DNA from: Isoetes taiwanensis
Lineage: Eukaryota > Streptophyta > Lycopodiopsida > Isoetales > Isoetaceae
Length of the DNA stretch: 64,000 nucleotides
Assembly (NCBI GenBank): GCA_021234155.1
Contig: JAJEKV010000012.1
Coordinates: 10,380,448 to 10,444,447, forward strand
Reading direction: 5' to 3'
Part shown: positions 1 to 11,905 of the stretch, piece after piece
Numbering within the stretch: position 1 is the stretch's first letter
Layout of the letters: each line of letters opens with the position of its first letter
Notes under the pieces: model-generated
What the model saw: the letters and a program-made list of their open reading frames with translations, nothing else
The model's database searches: none
What the model was told of the DNA's origin: nothing
Position numbers and translations under genes: made by a program

Positions 1-119
1 CTTTGGATTTGTCGGGCATTCACCATATTTCTCAACATGGTCGAGGACAGTCTTTCTCATCCGTTTTATTTGTCCTTTGCACATCGAACAATTGCAATAT
101 AACCGCTCTGTCAAGTACA

Positions 120-375
120 ACTGCAAAAAAAAAAAAGTAACATCAAGATATAAAGTTAACTAATCATTCGAAACATGTTTATGGTACATACATCGGCGGC
201 ATTCATTTCATGCACACCCCCCAACCTCTAGGAAGACTAGGTCCACTGGGTCTAATTGGACTATTTGTGGCAATTGTTGGGGTAACATTCTTGCGCAAGT
301 CGCCATGTAACTTTCTCAAAGCTTTCTGTCTCACTTTACGTTCAAATTCCTTCTGACGTTCGTCCATGTTGTTTT
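120..375 (-). CDS. N-terminal exon(s) of CACTA transposase, copy 1 (partial)
   Basis: Counterpart of the exon at 58780-58965. Read on the minus strand it begins MDERQKEFERKVRQK after an intron-like AT-rich stretch and stays open through the Arg/Lys-rich part. It then loses frame near 222-230, where the sister copy is intact. In turn, the sister copy is broken near 58925, where this copy is intact. The two breaks lie at a CAG- and a CTG-containing site, so they may be consensus errors. The product is a basic N-terminal extension of unknown function. Confidence 0.4.
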
Positions 376-525
376 TCTAGTAAACAATAAAAATATTAAT
401 AAAAAACCATGTAATAATATAATAAATATAAATATCCATGTTTTTTTCATGATTTTATCAAATGTTTATTCTTAAGATTCAGATTCATACAACGTTTATG
501 ATATTTAGAAAGCATTTGATTGAAG

Positions 526-705
526 GGTGCCTGAACCCGATACATCTAGTCCTCTCCATTTGAAATGGAGTCGACCAGTACCTTATATTCACGCAACCTT
601 TCAAATCTTTTGTAATCTATGAAGATTGAAACTTCTGTTCTGAGGTGCATAAACCCGATACATTTAGTCTTCTCCATTCGGGATGGAACCACCCAGTACC
701 TTTGA
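526..705. repeat. Two copies of a conserved hairpin motif (type A)
   Basis: Two related ~57-bp blocks sit 118 bp apart. Each has the order acccg-atacat-tagtc, then a short perfect hairpin, then ac(c)cagtacc. The stems differ: CTCCATTTGAAATGGAG at 554-570 and TCCATTCGGGATGGA at 673-687. The pairing is kept while the sequence changes. The same pair recurs at 59124-59305, and a related triplet occurs at 11906-12250. Confidence 0.75.
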
Positions 706-1227
706 TCATGCATCCCTCAAGTTTTTAACATACTTTCAAGATTCAATCTTCTAATCTATTAGCATTTGGAGGTGTTTAACTCTAACACAAAGATTAAAGC
801 AGAGATCTTACCTTATGAAGACCCACGGGCGCAAAAAAATCCGAAACAAACGAGTGAAAATAACAAGTAAATAACCCGAAGTGGCGGGTTCCCGCCATAT
901 TTGACGTCGTTTATCGACGCCTCGGTGACGTCGTTTAACGACGCTAAAGCCGACGTCGTCTCGACACCTAGGCATGCCACATCGCCTGGCGCCGCCCGAT
1001 GCCCCTCATATGCCACGCGGATGATTATAACGCCGCTTAACGACGTCAAATGATCATAACGTCGTTAAGCGACCAACTGTGGATTGTTTAACATAGCGTA
1101 AAACAACATACAATACAAATAACACAAATAAATAAAAATACTGATTGTTCCCATTCATAAAATAAGCTTATACAACGACAACACAAATAGATAAAAAAAC
1201 TTATTGTTTCCATTCATAAAAAAAAGC

Positions 1228-1563
1228 TTATACATTACTTATGTCCATCCTGAGGACGTGACAGTTTGATGCAACCATTTGCATCATTATCTGCACCATT
1301 AATGTCGTTTTCTCTTTGTTTGGCTCGGTGAGCCATTCTACCAGTCGTTCCCCGCATGGAACGCCAGATGTTAGTGCAATCAGAAGCTCCTTTTCACTCA
1401 TCTTTGCCACGATGGTGAAGGGAGGGTTCTCAGCGGGAGAAGCAGGGGGGTTGCTGGAGTTGTCTTCCCTTGGAGGAGGAGGATTACTGCTAGAAGGAAC
1501 ATATCGCGCGAAGGTGGTCTTCAACTGCCGGACCATTATAGCAAGATAGGGAAGAACACTCAA
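1228..1563 (-). CDS. Conserved ORF near the CACTA end, function unknown
   Basis: A 111-codon minus-strand ORF, with Met at 1563 and an internal Met at about 1536. It has a Pro/Ser/Asn-rich middle (SSNPPPPRED) followed by a probable helix (EKELLIALTSG...RLVEWL). The homologous stretch at 59860-60155 keeps most residues but shifts frame at two GC-rich positions. It lies just inside the subterminal repeats, next to the telomere-like tract, where the first exons of an En/Spm-like transcription unit would be expected. I do not recognise a family. It could be a first exon of the transposase gene or a small regulatory protein. Confidence 0.35.
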   Translation of the reverse strand: MSVLPYLAIMVRQLKTTFARYVPSSSNPPPPREDNSSNPPASPAENPPFTIVAKMSEKELLIALTSGVPCGERLVEWLTEPNKEKTTLMVQIMMQMVASNCHVLRMDISNV

Positions 1564-1612
1564 AAAATAAGAATAACAGCAGCTACTGATGGATCCACTT
1601 ATAACGTGGATG

Positions 1613-1637
1613 TAGGGTTAGGGTTAGGGTTAGGGTT
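1613..1637 (+). repeat. Telomere-like TTAGGG tract
   Basis: Four consecutive TAGGGT units followed by a T run. The same tract is kept at 60211-60235 in the second CACTA copy, so it belongs to the element and is not a telomere remnant. Read on the minus strand, the transposase direction, it gives AACCCTAACCC, which resembles the plant telo-box promoter element. Confidence 0.9.
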
Positions 1638-1674
1638 TTTATTTGGCAAAAAAAAAAAAAATTCCTCTGTGTCA

Positions 1675-2036
1675 CGTCGTTTAACGACGTTTAAGCTGAC
1701 GTGTCTTGACACGCAGCGGGCCCACTTGGCACAGCACCACCACCCACGCAGTGCAGGCGTGACCGCGTCGCCGTTACCAGCAACGTCGTTCAACGCGGCG
1801 GCGACGCCGGGCGGCGTCTTGACACGCAGCCGCCAGCCTTTGGCAACGCTGCCCATTTCCACGCATGACGGTAGCGGCGTCCGCTCTGTGGAAACGCCGT
1901 TGAACGGCGTTTTAGCTGGCGTGTTTGACACGCAGGCTGCCGCTACTTTGGCATGCACCCATGCCACGCAGGCAAATCCGACACGTCAGCCCTGATAACC
2001 GTCGTTGAACGACGTCGAAACGACGTTGTCGTCGTT
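1675..2036. repeat. CACTA subterminal repeats, copy 1
   Basis: Many imperfect inverted units of the form CGTCGTTNAACGACG, interspersed with repeated TTGACACGCAG and CCACGCA words. This is typical of the subterminal regions of CACTA elements, where transposase binds. The tract matches 60280-60635 and ends at the truncation point. Confidence 0.8.
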
Positions 2037-3480
2037 CTGCGCGGAAGGAGAAGCAGGACACTTCGACTGAGGACACTGAAGAAAAGAAAAGTTACTGGGA
2101 TAAGTGGAAGCATGGGGGCATTATTGGTGCAGCAGCCCACCGTGTTGGGTGGATCTCCACCGTGTCAAAACTAAATCCCCACAATAAAGTAGCATTGAAA
2201 TTTGCAACCAACAATCTAATACTTGGGTGCTCATGATTCACTTCTGTTTGTTGGTCAAGCATCGTGTTTATATTTCTTCCTTTTCTTAGCCATGTTCCCA
2301 TCTCATTTAAAGTAGTAAGGCTTCTTAGCCATGTTCCCATGCTCATTTAAAGTAGCAAGGCTTTGAGAGCCCCAAAAAATCATGCAATTCAGATCAAAGT
2401 TGTTGTGCCTAAACAATAGCATGAGCAATATTGCTTTCATATTAGGGTATTTTGAATAGTAGCAAGTGCAATCTTGCCTTCTATATTGGGCTTACATAAA
2501 TCAAAGCCAGACGCTTTACTTTTATTTGGGATCCATTCAAATAGAAGTTCCTCTTCTTAGACCAAATTCTGTAGATAGTTTTGAACATCAAGAGTGTGAG
2601 ATCTTTTAATAATTGTTATGGAAAGCTTAAGAGCAGACATGAAGGTCTGCTTCATGCTTCAGTGTATCGCCTTCATGCAAATGTGTACCGTCTTCTTGCA
2701 AGTGTTCTGGTCCCTCATATGCTACTTCTTTCTTACATTTGCAATCAAATAGAAGACAATTTTTTCCTTTTATGTTCCTTTGATCCCAAGAAAAAAGAGG
2801 ATTCCACATTAACATTCTAGTGGCCAAAGTAACATTACATGTTAATCATCTGCAAAAAACATTAATAATAATTGCCAAGAATCACCTGCAAAGATGATTC
2901 TATATCAGAGCTATTGATACCATATGCAAGAGGAGAATTAGTGATAGAATGCAACAAAGAGAATTTACCTTGTTAGAGTTGCAAGGTTCCGAAACTATAT
3001 CCTATTGCAACTTCAATGCATTCATATTGCAACTTCAATGCATAAAAGTAACGGAAGAAAATACAAAACTCTTACATCATAAAAAAAAGGAGATGTTCAA
3101 TTTTAAGTCTATAAACATGCTACATTTGAGACTCACCCTTTGCCATCTCTACACTTCATTTGCAAAAAATGTCAAGCAAATGCAAAGCAACGGCAGCTTA
3201 TGGGAAAAAACTCAGCCATAACTATAACACCAAAAAAGAAGTAGCAGTTAATAAGAAAATTGTGCTCCATGAGAAAATTATGCTCCATTATAATAGTTTT
3301 TGCCATGAGAAAAGGATGCATGCCAGGAATAGTGCCTTAGTTCCAAACTCAAGTCCTATCGAAGACATAATACTGGCACATTATTTGCTTTTGTAATTTT
3401 TTTTTTTTTTGTTATTGAAACTGTCTAGTCACCATCAATGCATTAACTTTGCTACTTGAAAAACAATGCTTTATAAAGGC
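2037..3480. other. No gene recognised; AT-rich, small direct repeat
   Basis: AT-rich sequence with short unconvincing ORFs. A ~41-bp direct repeat (about 2284-2322 and 2323-2364, beginning cttagccatgttccc) is the only clear structure. Recurrent tgcaa/cttcatgcaa words at 2640-2710 suggest decayed repeats. Confidence 0.5.
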
Positions 3481-5060
3481 GAATGGGTGGGTGGGGGTGG
3501 AAGGAAGGAAGGAAGGAAGAGACTTTTCGCGTCCACGAGCCCAATCGGGCTATGGGACCGAGAACAAACAAAGGGGCGGAAGCCCCACGAAGAACCGTGG
3601 GCGAAGCCCAAGCAAAAACCAATCAAAACATGGGGACGGCCCGTTACAAAAACATGGGGACAAAGCCCGTTATCACTCAAAACCCGGGGCTAGACCAAGG
3701 CGCCCGGGGATCGAGTTGGCCATTGATCCCTAATGATAGCTCGACCGCCTCAGTACCGCGCCCATTTCTTTGCGGCAGCCCTCCTCGGACCCGGCACAAT
3801 TCCTCTTCCGTCTGCACAGCCGCACCGGAGTCAAATCTTCCTGCTTGAGAAGGTGGTCCCCTTCAAATGATTGCCATGTCGCAAGGCGTGCGGCTGAAAG
3901 AGCATTTTGAAAGCAAACCAAAAGAGATGGCGAGGGCCGGACGGAACGTCTTTCCCACCCGTATCTTGAAAGGATGCCGTCGGCATGGATGTGCATCTCT
4001 TGAGCAAAAAGAGGCCGCCGCTCTCGTGGGGGGTCAAATCACCCGGCTCCCAAGGCCCACAATGCGCAGAGAAAGGGCGGCGGAGTGAGCCGCGGGCCGC
4101 ATCAAAGATCGGGGAGCGGGACCTCGCCGCTACTGGACGGGGGCGGCAAATCCTCCGGAGGAGGTTGTGCGGAACATGGAGATCGGTGGTCACGTCATAG
4201 GCGCACCACTCGGCCATGCATGGGAGGGCCCTCAGAGTCACGGCCGGTGACCCACCAGGAATCGGCCGGGCCGTGCCCTCTGCACCGTGCGCAGCAATTT
4301 AGTAATCGGGACCTGCCGCCAAAGAGCAATCGGGCAGACGCCTTGGTGAGAGTGGCAAAGGGTGGTTTGGACGTGTGGATCCCATCAAGTACCCCCGGAG
4401 GCAAGCACTGGAGCTGAGCATCAAGGATGTCCAAAGTCGCATGACTAAAGAGGCATGGGGGACCGGTGGTGCCGTAAGAGGGGTATTTGGGGCCCAACCG
4501 ATGGGGCTGTCCAGAAGGTAAGGCGCAATCGTGGGGTCATAGGGCCGGGACGGGACTGGCTCAGGCAGCCGAATGAAATTCTTCTCCTTACGGGTCTCCG
4601 GGCCATACGTTTGATCCTACGGGCCATGCTGAGAACAAGGCAACGTTAAAAGGGTGCCAAGGTTGGGCCGGGTCTCCGGCTGCCTAGAAGGTGCTTAGAA
4701 TCTAATTTGGGGACTCGAAGCGGGGCAGTGAGCACCTTTTGGGCGTTTGGGGTTTTCGGGGCTAGAGAGATTGTAAACCCTAGGAGAGAGAAAGCGAGAA
4801 GGGGCAAATCAAGGGGTCTATGCAAGAGCAGTTGAGGGCGGCGATCTTCGAGAGCAATAGTGGGACCCAAAACAGTCCAAAACAATTCAAAGCAATCCAA
4901 AACTTGGTACCTACGGCCGATGCTGTGGATGGAAATCTTGGCTGGACCAGCTCCAATTCTGGATCTTGATGCTAACTCTCTAGTGCGGAGTTTACGAGCA
5001 TGGCCTCAAAGGGCTTGAGCTTAGGCGCCTGGGGGAGGGTGGGTGGGTGGGTGTGTATTT
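3481..5060. other. GC-rich block without recognisable gene
   Basis: Starts with a (GGAA)n tract at 3499-3519 and is markedly richer in G+C than its flanks, ending in a G-rich GGGTGG repeat near 5038-5056. ORFs occur in several frames on both strands, as expected from base composition, and none shows a known motif. It may be a transposon fragment or other inserted DNA; I see no domain that decides. Confidence 0.4.
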
Positions 5061-5837
5061 GGTTGGGGGGTGTGCCTTTAAAGAAAATGGCATTCTTGAT
5101 AATCAAAGTTCAACTTGGGTTTCCTTCAGTCCGATTGTGTCCATGATAACGTCCCCTAAGAGTGATCCTATGAGTTGGTACCCTATGGATCCTAGAGGTA
5201 TGTTTGAGGAACTTTTAGAGACAGAAAATGAGATTGTGCTTGCCAGTAGATACGCCACTCAAATGGCTTGCCACAATAACTATATATCTTTGAATGTGAA
5301 ATATACATGCACAGAAAGGCATTGGAAATAATACACGATAGAGGACTGGATGTAGACGTTAATTAGAATAATAAAGGGGATGGGGATCTACCCAGCATCT
5401 TGAAGAAAGAATGAGGAGAATTACCATTGTGCTCTTATATGATGCATAAAATAGGCATTGTAGAGGGGTTGCTGAATCACAAATTTACTCAGCTCTTCCA
5501 TAGCTTTCCCTAATTCAATAAATTACTGGCCCATAATACCTGACAATCATAAGATGATTTACTTTACTGAAAATGTACTTAGCAGAATTTCAGACTTGAA
5601 ACATGCTAACAAAGCAGTAGGCAGACTACTATAAAAGTTGCAAATAAAACCACATTGAACTATTCTTTGAAGGAGGTTTGCAAATTCAACACTTTATGCC
5701 ATCTTGCTAGATGTACCTTATACAGAAGAAATAGAAAGGAGCAATAGCCATGTGCAACAATCGGGATCAAAACAATAAGCATCCAAACATGAAAAAATAC
5801 CATGGCTAGAGAAAGAAAATATAAGATGAGTCACCGG
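5061..5837. other. No supported gene; possible downstream part of the 5.8-7.15 kb gene
   Basis: A plus-strand open stretch at 5047-5331 has no recognisable motif and no codon evidence beyond being open. The rest is AT-rich and may hold 3' introns or exons of the minus-strand gene, but I could not chain further exons with confidence. Confidence 0.3.
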
Positions 5838-7152
5838 GTACCTTGTCCATGGTTTCTTTGGCGTGTAACTTCATTGTTTGAGCCAAAAACAACAATCGGA
5901 ACCTAAATGAAGGTAAAAGCAAGCAATCACCACGAAAAGGTAGTGTAATTCCAAATTTAAATGTGACCAAGCAAAAATATTATCTTTATCCACAACAGTT
6001 GACACATACCGCATTTTTCCCTCGATAAAAAATACTCTTCCAATTTCAGTGAGGCATCGAGCTTGGATTTTTGGATGCAATATGAGCAATAAAAACCTAA
6101 ATATATAAACATACAATGAAGTATATAAACAGAGAAAACAAAATATAAAAACCACAAAAGATTCATTTAAATGGAGTGTACCTCGTTTGTGCATGCATCA
6201 GCAAGATGCATCTGTTGCTTCGATATACCCAGATCATTTGTGTTTAGGTTTCGTAAGTACTGGAAAAAAAAAGGGCACTTGAGCTGAGCATTGTGAAGAT
6301 CGTGACAACCCCAACAGAACAATGTAAATAATAGAACCCTCTTTTGGATTGTTTGAATCTTACAGGAGCATATGCCTTCTCTGAATTGCTTCCAAGGAAG
6401 TGGAAATAGGACCTAGAAAAGGGATGCAAAAACTAATTTACCTGAAGCTCCAGCCGGTTGGAAACTCTAGCCTTCTCTTATCTGGACTCCAACAACAGAG
6501 CCCATCTGTAAGCAACGCCAGAACTATAGAAGAAACGTTGTTTGCAACGAACCCGATGCCGCTGCTGTTGTCGCTGCCTGTTGCCATGAAATAGAAGGCG
6601 ATGGCGGCATCCCAGATATTTGGAAGGAGCAAACACATAGTGCAGAATAAAATATAAGAGGGACACCCGATGAAGCCAGATTGAAGACGAATCACAGTGT
6701 TCTACCACGTGGTGCGAGGGCCTGATGTGCTGCCGGATGAAGCTGCTCCAGCCTGCTTCCGCCATTTTGAAGCAGTGGTCAAAACACTAAAATGCAGCCC
6801 TTAATTAGTCGTCACGCATAACGCCAAACATGGCACAAACATCAACCCAAAAAATTTACCTCAAGCTCTCCGGGATCCAAGGCACAGTTCTGATTATCCC
6901 TCTAAACCCTAAGACGGAATGGAGCAAAAACCTGCCTTTAAAAAATCTTAAAGAAAGAATGAGCCCAAACAACTTACGTGATACTAATGCAAGAAATAAG
7001 TAAATACTCAGGCTTCTCCAGAGGATTTAGGTGTTACCTGCTCCAGCAATCAACGATGGATTGGAGAAAACACTATATGATGGAAACAACGGATCCACGG
7101 ACTGCACCCTAAACCGTCTCCAAGCTCCAAGCCGCTTATTTTCTAACAGCAT
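5838..7152 (-). CDS. Putative multi-exon gene or fragment, function unknown
   Basis: A chain of plausible exons on the minus strand with GT-AG borders. Exon 1 is 7152-7038 (ATG at 7152, MLLENKRLGAWRRF..., donor CAG|GTAAC). Exon 2 is 6908-6860 (GFRGIIRTVPWIPESL). Exon 3 is 6786-about 6706. Then come an exon around 6560-6439 ending FPTGWSF, an exon about 6412-6366 (YFHFLGSNSEKAYAP), exon about 6259-6181 (YLRNLNTNDLGISKQQ) and exon about 5899-5838. Exon 1 to 2 joins keep the frame open; the exon 3-4 join is uncertain. A possible extra exon at 6070-6000 conflicts in phase. No family is recognised. Exon 1 starts 40 bp from the CACTA terminus at 7192, so the transposon sits in the 5' flank or 5' UTR. 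Confidence 0.4.
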
Positions 7153-7191
7153 TGAACCCAGTCAGCCCATCTTCAAAGCGAGATCCGCCGA

Positions 7192-7690
7192 CACTACAAA
7201 ACCAAAGCCCCATTTACGGCGCCTATTACGGCGCCCGGACGTCGTTCCGCCGATGATCGGCGTCAAAACGTCGATAAACGACGCCTATTTCGACGTCGGA
7301 CCGTCGATAAACGACATTTATCGCCGCTATACAGCGTCGCAAGCCAAGGGCGTCTTTAAGCGGCGACATGGCGTCGTTCAACGTCGTTATGCGTACCGCG
7401 TGGGTGACCCACGGCGCATCGCCTTGCCCGAGTGGCGCGCCCGCCCGGCCATTTGGCGTGGCGATGACGGCAACGTCGTTCAACGGCGACAAGTATTGCG
7501 ATCATCATGTCCGTCCGGGCGTGGCGTTGCCGGTAGCGAAGCTAATCGGCGTGGCTGCCGCGTGTGAAACGTCGTTCAACGGCGTTCTTTGGCGTTGGTC
7601 ACCTGTCTGGCGGCCTGGCGCCATTTAGAACGTCGTTCAACGACATTTGGCGACATGGCGACCACGCATAACGCGTCGTTCAACGACGAT
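7192..7690. repeat. Left CACTA terminus and subterminal repeats
   Basis: CACTACAA at 7192-7199 is followed by ~490 bp dense in imperfect CGTCGTTNAACGACG palindromes, including cgtcgataaacgacg and cgtcgttcaacgacg variants. The tract ends at about 7690, and a strongly AT-rich stretch (7700-8110, TATTTAATATTAA-like) follows. Confidence 0.8.
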
Positions 7691-7699
7691 TAAGGAATT

Positions 7700-8130
7700 T
7701 TGATAAAAAAAAAATATTTATTTAATATTATTCAATATGATTTAACGGACAGTTAATATTCATATTCAAAATTAACAAATATTTAATATAAATAAATATT
7801 TAGTAATATTTATTAATATTAATATTATCAATAATATTAATAGTATTAATAAATATTAAATATGAACAAAATAAATCGAGAATAAATATTTAAAAATTTA
7901 AAAATTCGAAAAATAGAAACAAATATTGATTAAATTATATTAATGGTAGATAAGCATTATTGTTTAATATGTAATTAAATGTTTAATAAATCTAAGAATA
8001 AAAAAATAGAATCGAGCATAAAATTAACATAAAAAAAAATCACAAATAATAAGAACAAAGCATAAAAATTTAAATTGAATTCAATTAATATATTTCACAA
8101 TGTAATTTGCACATTACAAAATATATTAAG
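7700..8130. other. AT-rich spacer inside CACTA left end
   Basis: About 400 bp of AATATTTATT-like sequence with no ORF. It separates the subterminal repeats from the first coding-like sequence. A CTTCTTCTT run at 8151-8165 would read as an acidic tail on the minus strand. Confidence 0.6.
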
Positions 8131-8139
8131 TCTTTAGTT

Positions 8140-9840
8140 GTTGCTCTCTTCTTCTTCTTCTTCATTGGCTTCGTCTTCATTTACGCATTATATTGTATCG
8201 CAACAATTAGTTCATTGTAGTCACAAATAATTATCTAATGAATGATACACACTTCATCCCCCTTTCACGCTTGTTGATGGCGTGACGCTGATGGCCGCAT
8301 GACTGCCTTGTTTGAAGGCCCTTTCGCGTTCATCTTTAGCGCGGGAGGCGAAAGCAAATGGCGCCTATTGAGAATGAGCACCAAAACTAATGTTAGTGTT
8401 CAACTCGAGAACCTACATTATAAACCAAATTTATACTTACAAATAGCTTATCGAGAAAGCCATAACCGCGGACCAGGTCTTATTGGCACTATGGTCGCCA
8501 CTTGCTTCGTCGTACCTCGCGTCCGGTATTTTGCCTTTGTTCTAGCTTCCCCTTTCTTTGATAATATGTTGGCCTTCAAACACTACAATGCAATACAAGG
8601 ACTTAGTCCACATGGCATCACCTAATTATACGACTCATGGGAGAGATGATGTACTTGAAATGCCTCATTAGTCAACCAGATAGGCTGTGCCACTTCCTCT
8701 ATTAGGACTCCTGTAGCTTTGGCAAGAGCTTTCAGCTGCTTCTTCTGATTACCTCTGCAAAATATAAATAAAATATGAGTACAATGAGGTTATAATGAAG
8801 AACGAAAGAGCCTAATACCTGGTGGATTTAACATGTTTACCCTGCTTTGAACAAACCTCCCTCCATGAGATCTCTCCTGACTTGAGCTCGGGATATTACG
8901 CTTCTAAAAGCTCCTTGATCCCTCTTTTTCCTCATCATAGGCTCCCGAAGTTCCATTCACCCTTGTGGGCGTTATGGCAAACGCTATTTGTGACATTATT
9001 AGCCATCTTCCAAAAATTGTCGCCATCTGCAGTGCTGTGGCGCGGCAACTTCTTGCTACTACACTCAACATACGACTAACATATGAATATGTGTTAGTGA
9101 ACAAAAAAGGGCATAATTCAAGATGAACTCACTCATATTGAAAGAGATGCCTTCGTGGAGGTGGTGCGGGTGGTGCCCATCTTTAATGAGCTTGAAGAGG
9201 AATTGCGTCCCTCCGGCGTGAGGCGACGGTCGGCTCGCCTTTCGGGGTTCATTCTCCTGCGTTGCTCGAGAACGCCCAAGATTGAATTCTGAAGGAGTGT
9301 ATGAGCTATGGCGTGGAGGGTCATGGGGCCCGGACCTCCGCCTACTTTGTTCAACAGACTGGTGGCGCAATCTCCATTTTCTGCGGCGACATCCGAATTG
9401 CAAGGCATTCCACCTATCTTGAGGGGTTATCGCCTCGTTGATATCTCGGAGTTCCCCGCTCTTCGTCTTCTGGCTGGATGCGAGGTCCTTTTCCGATCTC
9501 TCTTCGGTGGTGGTGGTGAGAAGAAGATCAGCCCATAACCAGCGGCGAACATTATGCATAGGAAAAGAAGGACGCAACCGCATTTACACGCTACATTTAA
9601 AAACATTAGAAGCGTTAAAATAAATGGTTAACTTACATTTTATCCTAGAAAAAATCCATACCAAATCCACACAATGGTGGAGGTGGCGGTGGTGTGAGCT
9701 AAACCCGAGCGACCAACTTAAGCCTCTTAAAGGCCTTGCGGGGTTTAGGGCTGTCAATAAGGCTACCAAACCCACCTTGAGAAGTAAAGTTGTGAACAAT
9801 AGATATGCCATCGTACGCATCCCATGGTTCTTTGGACATG
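8140..9840 (-). pseudogene. Degraded coding-like region, minus strand, unresolved
   Basis: Several minus-strand stretches look coding but are broken. Around 8755-8640 there is NQKKQLKALAKATGVLIEEV. Around 9830-9700 there is KEPWDAYDGISIVHNF followed by SLIDSPKPRKAFKRL. An Arg/Ser/Pro-rich stretch lies at 9583-9130. They are in line with, and on the same strand as, the kinase-like gene at 10.2-11.6 kb and could be its 3' exons. I do not recognise a domain and the exon joins are unclear. A plus-strand reading at 9130-9300 is also open, so strand is only probable. Confidence 0.25.
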
Positions 9841-10189
9841 TGCAAAAACTTACAAGTTATTTATATGGAGTGCGATGAATAACATAGTAGGAAAGCAACA
9901 AATGTTAGCAACATGGGAAGTTCATTACAAAACATTGGGATTTGAATAATTAAAAGTGTCTTTATATATTTGGTTATTAGACAATTAAAAAAATTTAATA
10001 CTCTTAAACATGGCAAGATATACAATATTGTATTCATTATTTGAGTTGTGACAACAACAATTTTGACATCTCCAAGGCATCCATGCACTTCATGTGTCGT
10101 CTTTGTCTCACAACCATGGTAGAAGATATTCCAACACTTTGTAAGGCTTCAACAACTTGAGGAAGCTTTGGGTCGTGATGAGAATACGT

Positions 10190-11619
10190 CTTCACGTAGG
10201 CACATCATTCTTGTTTTTGCTCCTCCAACTTGTCAAGGCGTCGTTGGTACATATGGGTTGGATTAATCCATTGGGCATTGTTGTTATTATTAAACCACTC
10301 CATTCGTCGCATAGCTTGCACGAAATCCGAAGCATCTCATAAATATATCCCAATGCATAGACATCATGAATTTCGTGTCCCCATACACGATCATCATCCT
10401 TTGATTTCTCAAACACGGTTTCCTCTAACCATGGATATTTTGCTTGTCCATCCAAAAGTAAGTACAGACACTTCAACAAGGGACGACGCTCTTTGGCGTA
10501 AAATGAATTGCATTGTCCCAATCACCAATGGCCACCCACACATTTTGGTACTCATCATCAAAATGTAATTTGACTCTCTTGCAATTAAGCTTTGTGTGAG
10601 TGAAGTGGCCTTTGTGGATCTCAAGCGACACCTTACGCTAGGGCAAGAGCTATCTACGGAACATCTTGATATACAACTCGCATTTTGCTCCTAAGTTCAG
10701 CGCCTATGTGTTTGTCGAGTTCTTCTTGGCTCTAGCAATTGCATTTGACCATCTTCTAAAACGTGACAAGTTATTAGGTAAATAGTCAAACAAGTGTGCA
10801 AGTGTCTCTCCATTCATGAAAGGTAGAATCACCATTGGCCCTATGGTATCCCCACTAGAGCTAGCAACTTCATATGCAAGTCCAATGGATGTAGCCAAAG
10901 CGGGATGCGGGCTCTTGAAGCGTATGTATCTTTGAGCCATCTCATACGTCTACTGCCCTATCTTTGCCCTTGAAAACCCATCCACCTGTATAGCTCATCA
11001 TCTTGGAAGTGTTGTGTTCCGTTGATCTTGATTTGATAACGCGATGTGTTGGTTTCTCCTCAATAAGGCGTATCACATCCACGGCCTCTACGGGCATGGG
11101 ATCAACAAAGATTGATGTGTTCATGTGATTCTCCAAAGAAAAGTGGGCCTTGCTAGGCCCCTGCTCCACTAGAGCTTCCCCCGATGCAAAGCATTTTTAA
11201 TTACCTCAAGCGGCGTGCATTGAGATCCGCAATGATGTTCTTGTGATCAAACGTCGCTTCTTTGAGGAATTCCATGAAGCTACCCATTCCTTGATACGAG
11301 CCTCGGCATTTGAACTTTTAAGTCAAGACCAATGCTTCAAACATGTCTTCGGTTCATCCATGGGGTTTCCAATCATTGGCTTTACATGTGTGTCAAGGAG
11401 AGAAGTCAACATTTCTTCTTGACCTGGCCATTTTTGTGCTAACTCAAATTGGCACTTCCTTTTCACATGTCTGACAAAATGGTCGACACGTTGACCAGTT
11501 TGCATCTCCCGGTCGGGACTTTCGTTAGCACATATCTCATTTATGACCATGCGTCTAATCTCACTAATCATTAGTGTCTTCACAGTCGGGGCCATACCTA
11601 CAAACCAATTTAGATTCAT
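10190..11619 (-). pseudogene. Protein-kinase-like gene carried inside the CACTA nest, degraded
   Basis: Minus-strand segments read in kinase order. An N-terminal region (11619-11323, helical, no known motif) is followed by GSYQGMGSFMEFLKEATFDH (about 11300-11230). A Gly-loop-like SYTGGWVFKGKD lies near 10970. HPALATSIGLAYE and VILPFMNGETLAHLF (about 10890-10790) fit the N-lobe and hinge. A catalytic-loop-like IHKGHFTHTKL (about 10610) is followed by IGDWDN (DFG-like, about 10530). KYPWLEETVF (APE-like) and HDVYALGYIYEML (helix F) fall at 10460-10330. The catalytic-loop Asp position reads Lys and stops or frame changes interrupt the chain, so it is a pseudokinase or pseudogene here. Consensus errors may add to the breaks. 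Assignment rests on motif order only. Confidence 0.5.
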
Positions 11620-11905
11620 TAATCTTGCTTTGTGACTTTTTTCAAACCTTCATTATGAATCTTTACCTACTTTCTTAAGAGTTAGTTTCCCTTTTAATTT
11701 TTTTTTTTAAAACCAACTATTTAAATTTTTTCTTACTCTTAACCACTCCACATCAGTGTTTCTTTGACATCCCTAACATCTTTAAAAACAACATTCTTAA
11801 CTAGAAACCGAAAATCAATAATGCAATTTTTTTCAAAAACCCCCGCCCTTGTCCAATCCGTAAAGATTTCTATTTATTGATATATTAATAAAAAAAAAAT
11901 AAACA

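Larger units (their letters stand above)
1..2036 (-). mobile_element. Truncated end of a CACTA (En/Spm-type) transposon, copy 1
   Basis: This segment is collinear and nearly identical with 58603-60635, which runs on to a CACTA terminus at 60720. The shared parts are N-terminal transposase exons, two hairpin motifs, a conserved ORF, a telomere-like repeat and subterminal CGTCGTTNAACGACG repeats (about 890-1075 and 1675-2036). Similarity stops abruptly at 2036, about 85 bp short of the expected terminus, where unrelated sequence begins. The rest of the element should lie left of the window. Similarity is seen by direct reading; assignment to CACTA rests on the sister copy. Confidence 0.8.

Noticed and set aside
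1613-1637. Chromosome end or telomere junction
   Set aside because: Only four units, and the same tract is embedded in a second CACTA copy at 60211-60235.
3481-5060. Organelle or rDNA insertion
   Set aside because: GC-rich, but I recognise no rRNA, tRNA or organelle gene sequence in it.
9065-9583. 172-codon minus-strand ORF as an intact gene
   Set aside because: Low-complexity Arg/Ser/His composition, a competing open frame on the plus strand and no motif. It is kept only as part of an unresolved degraded region.
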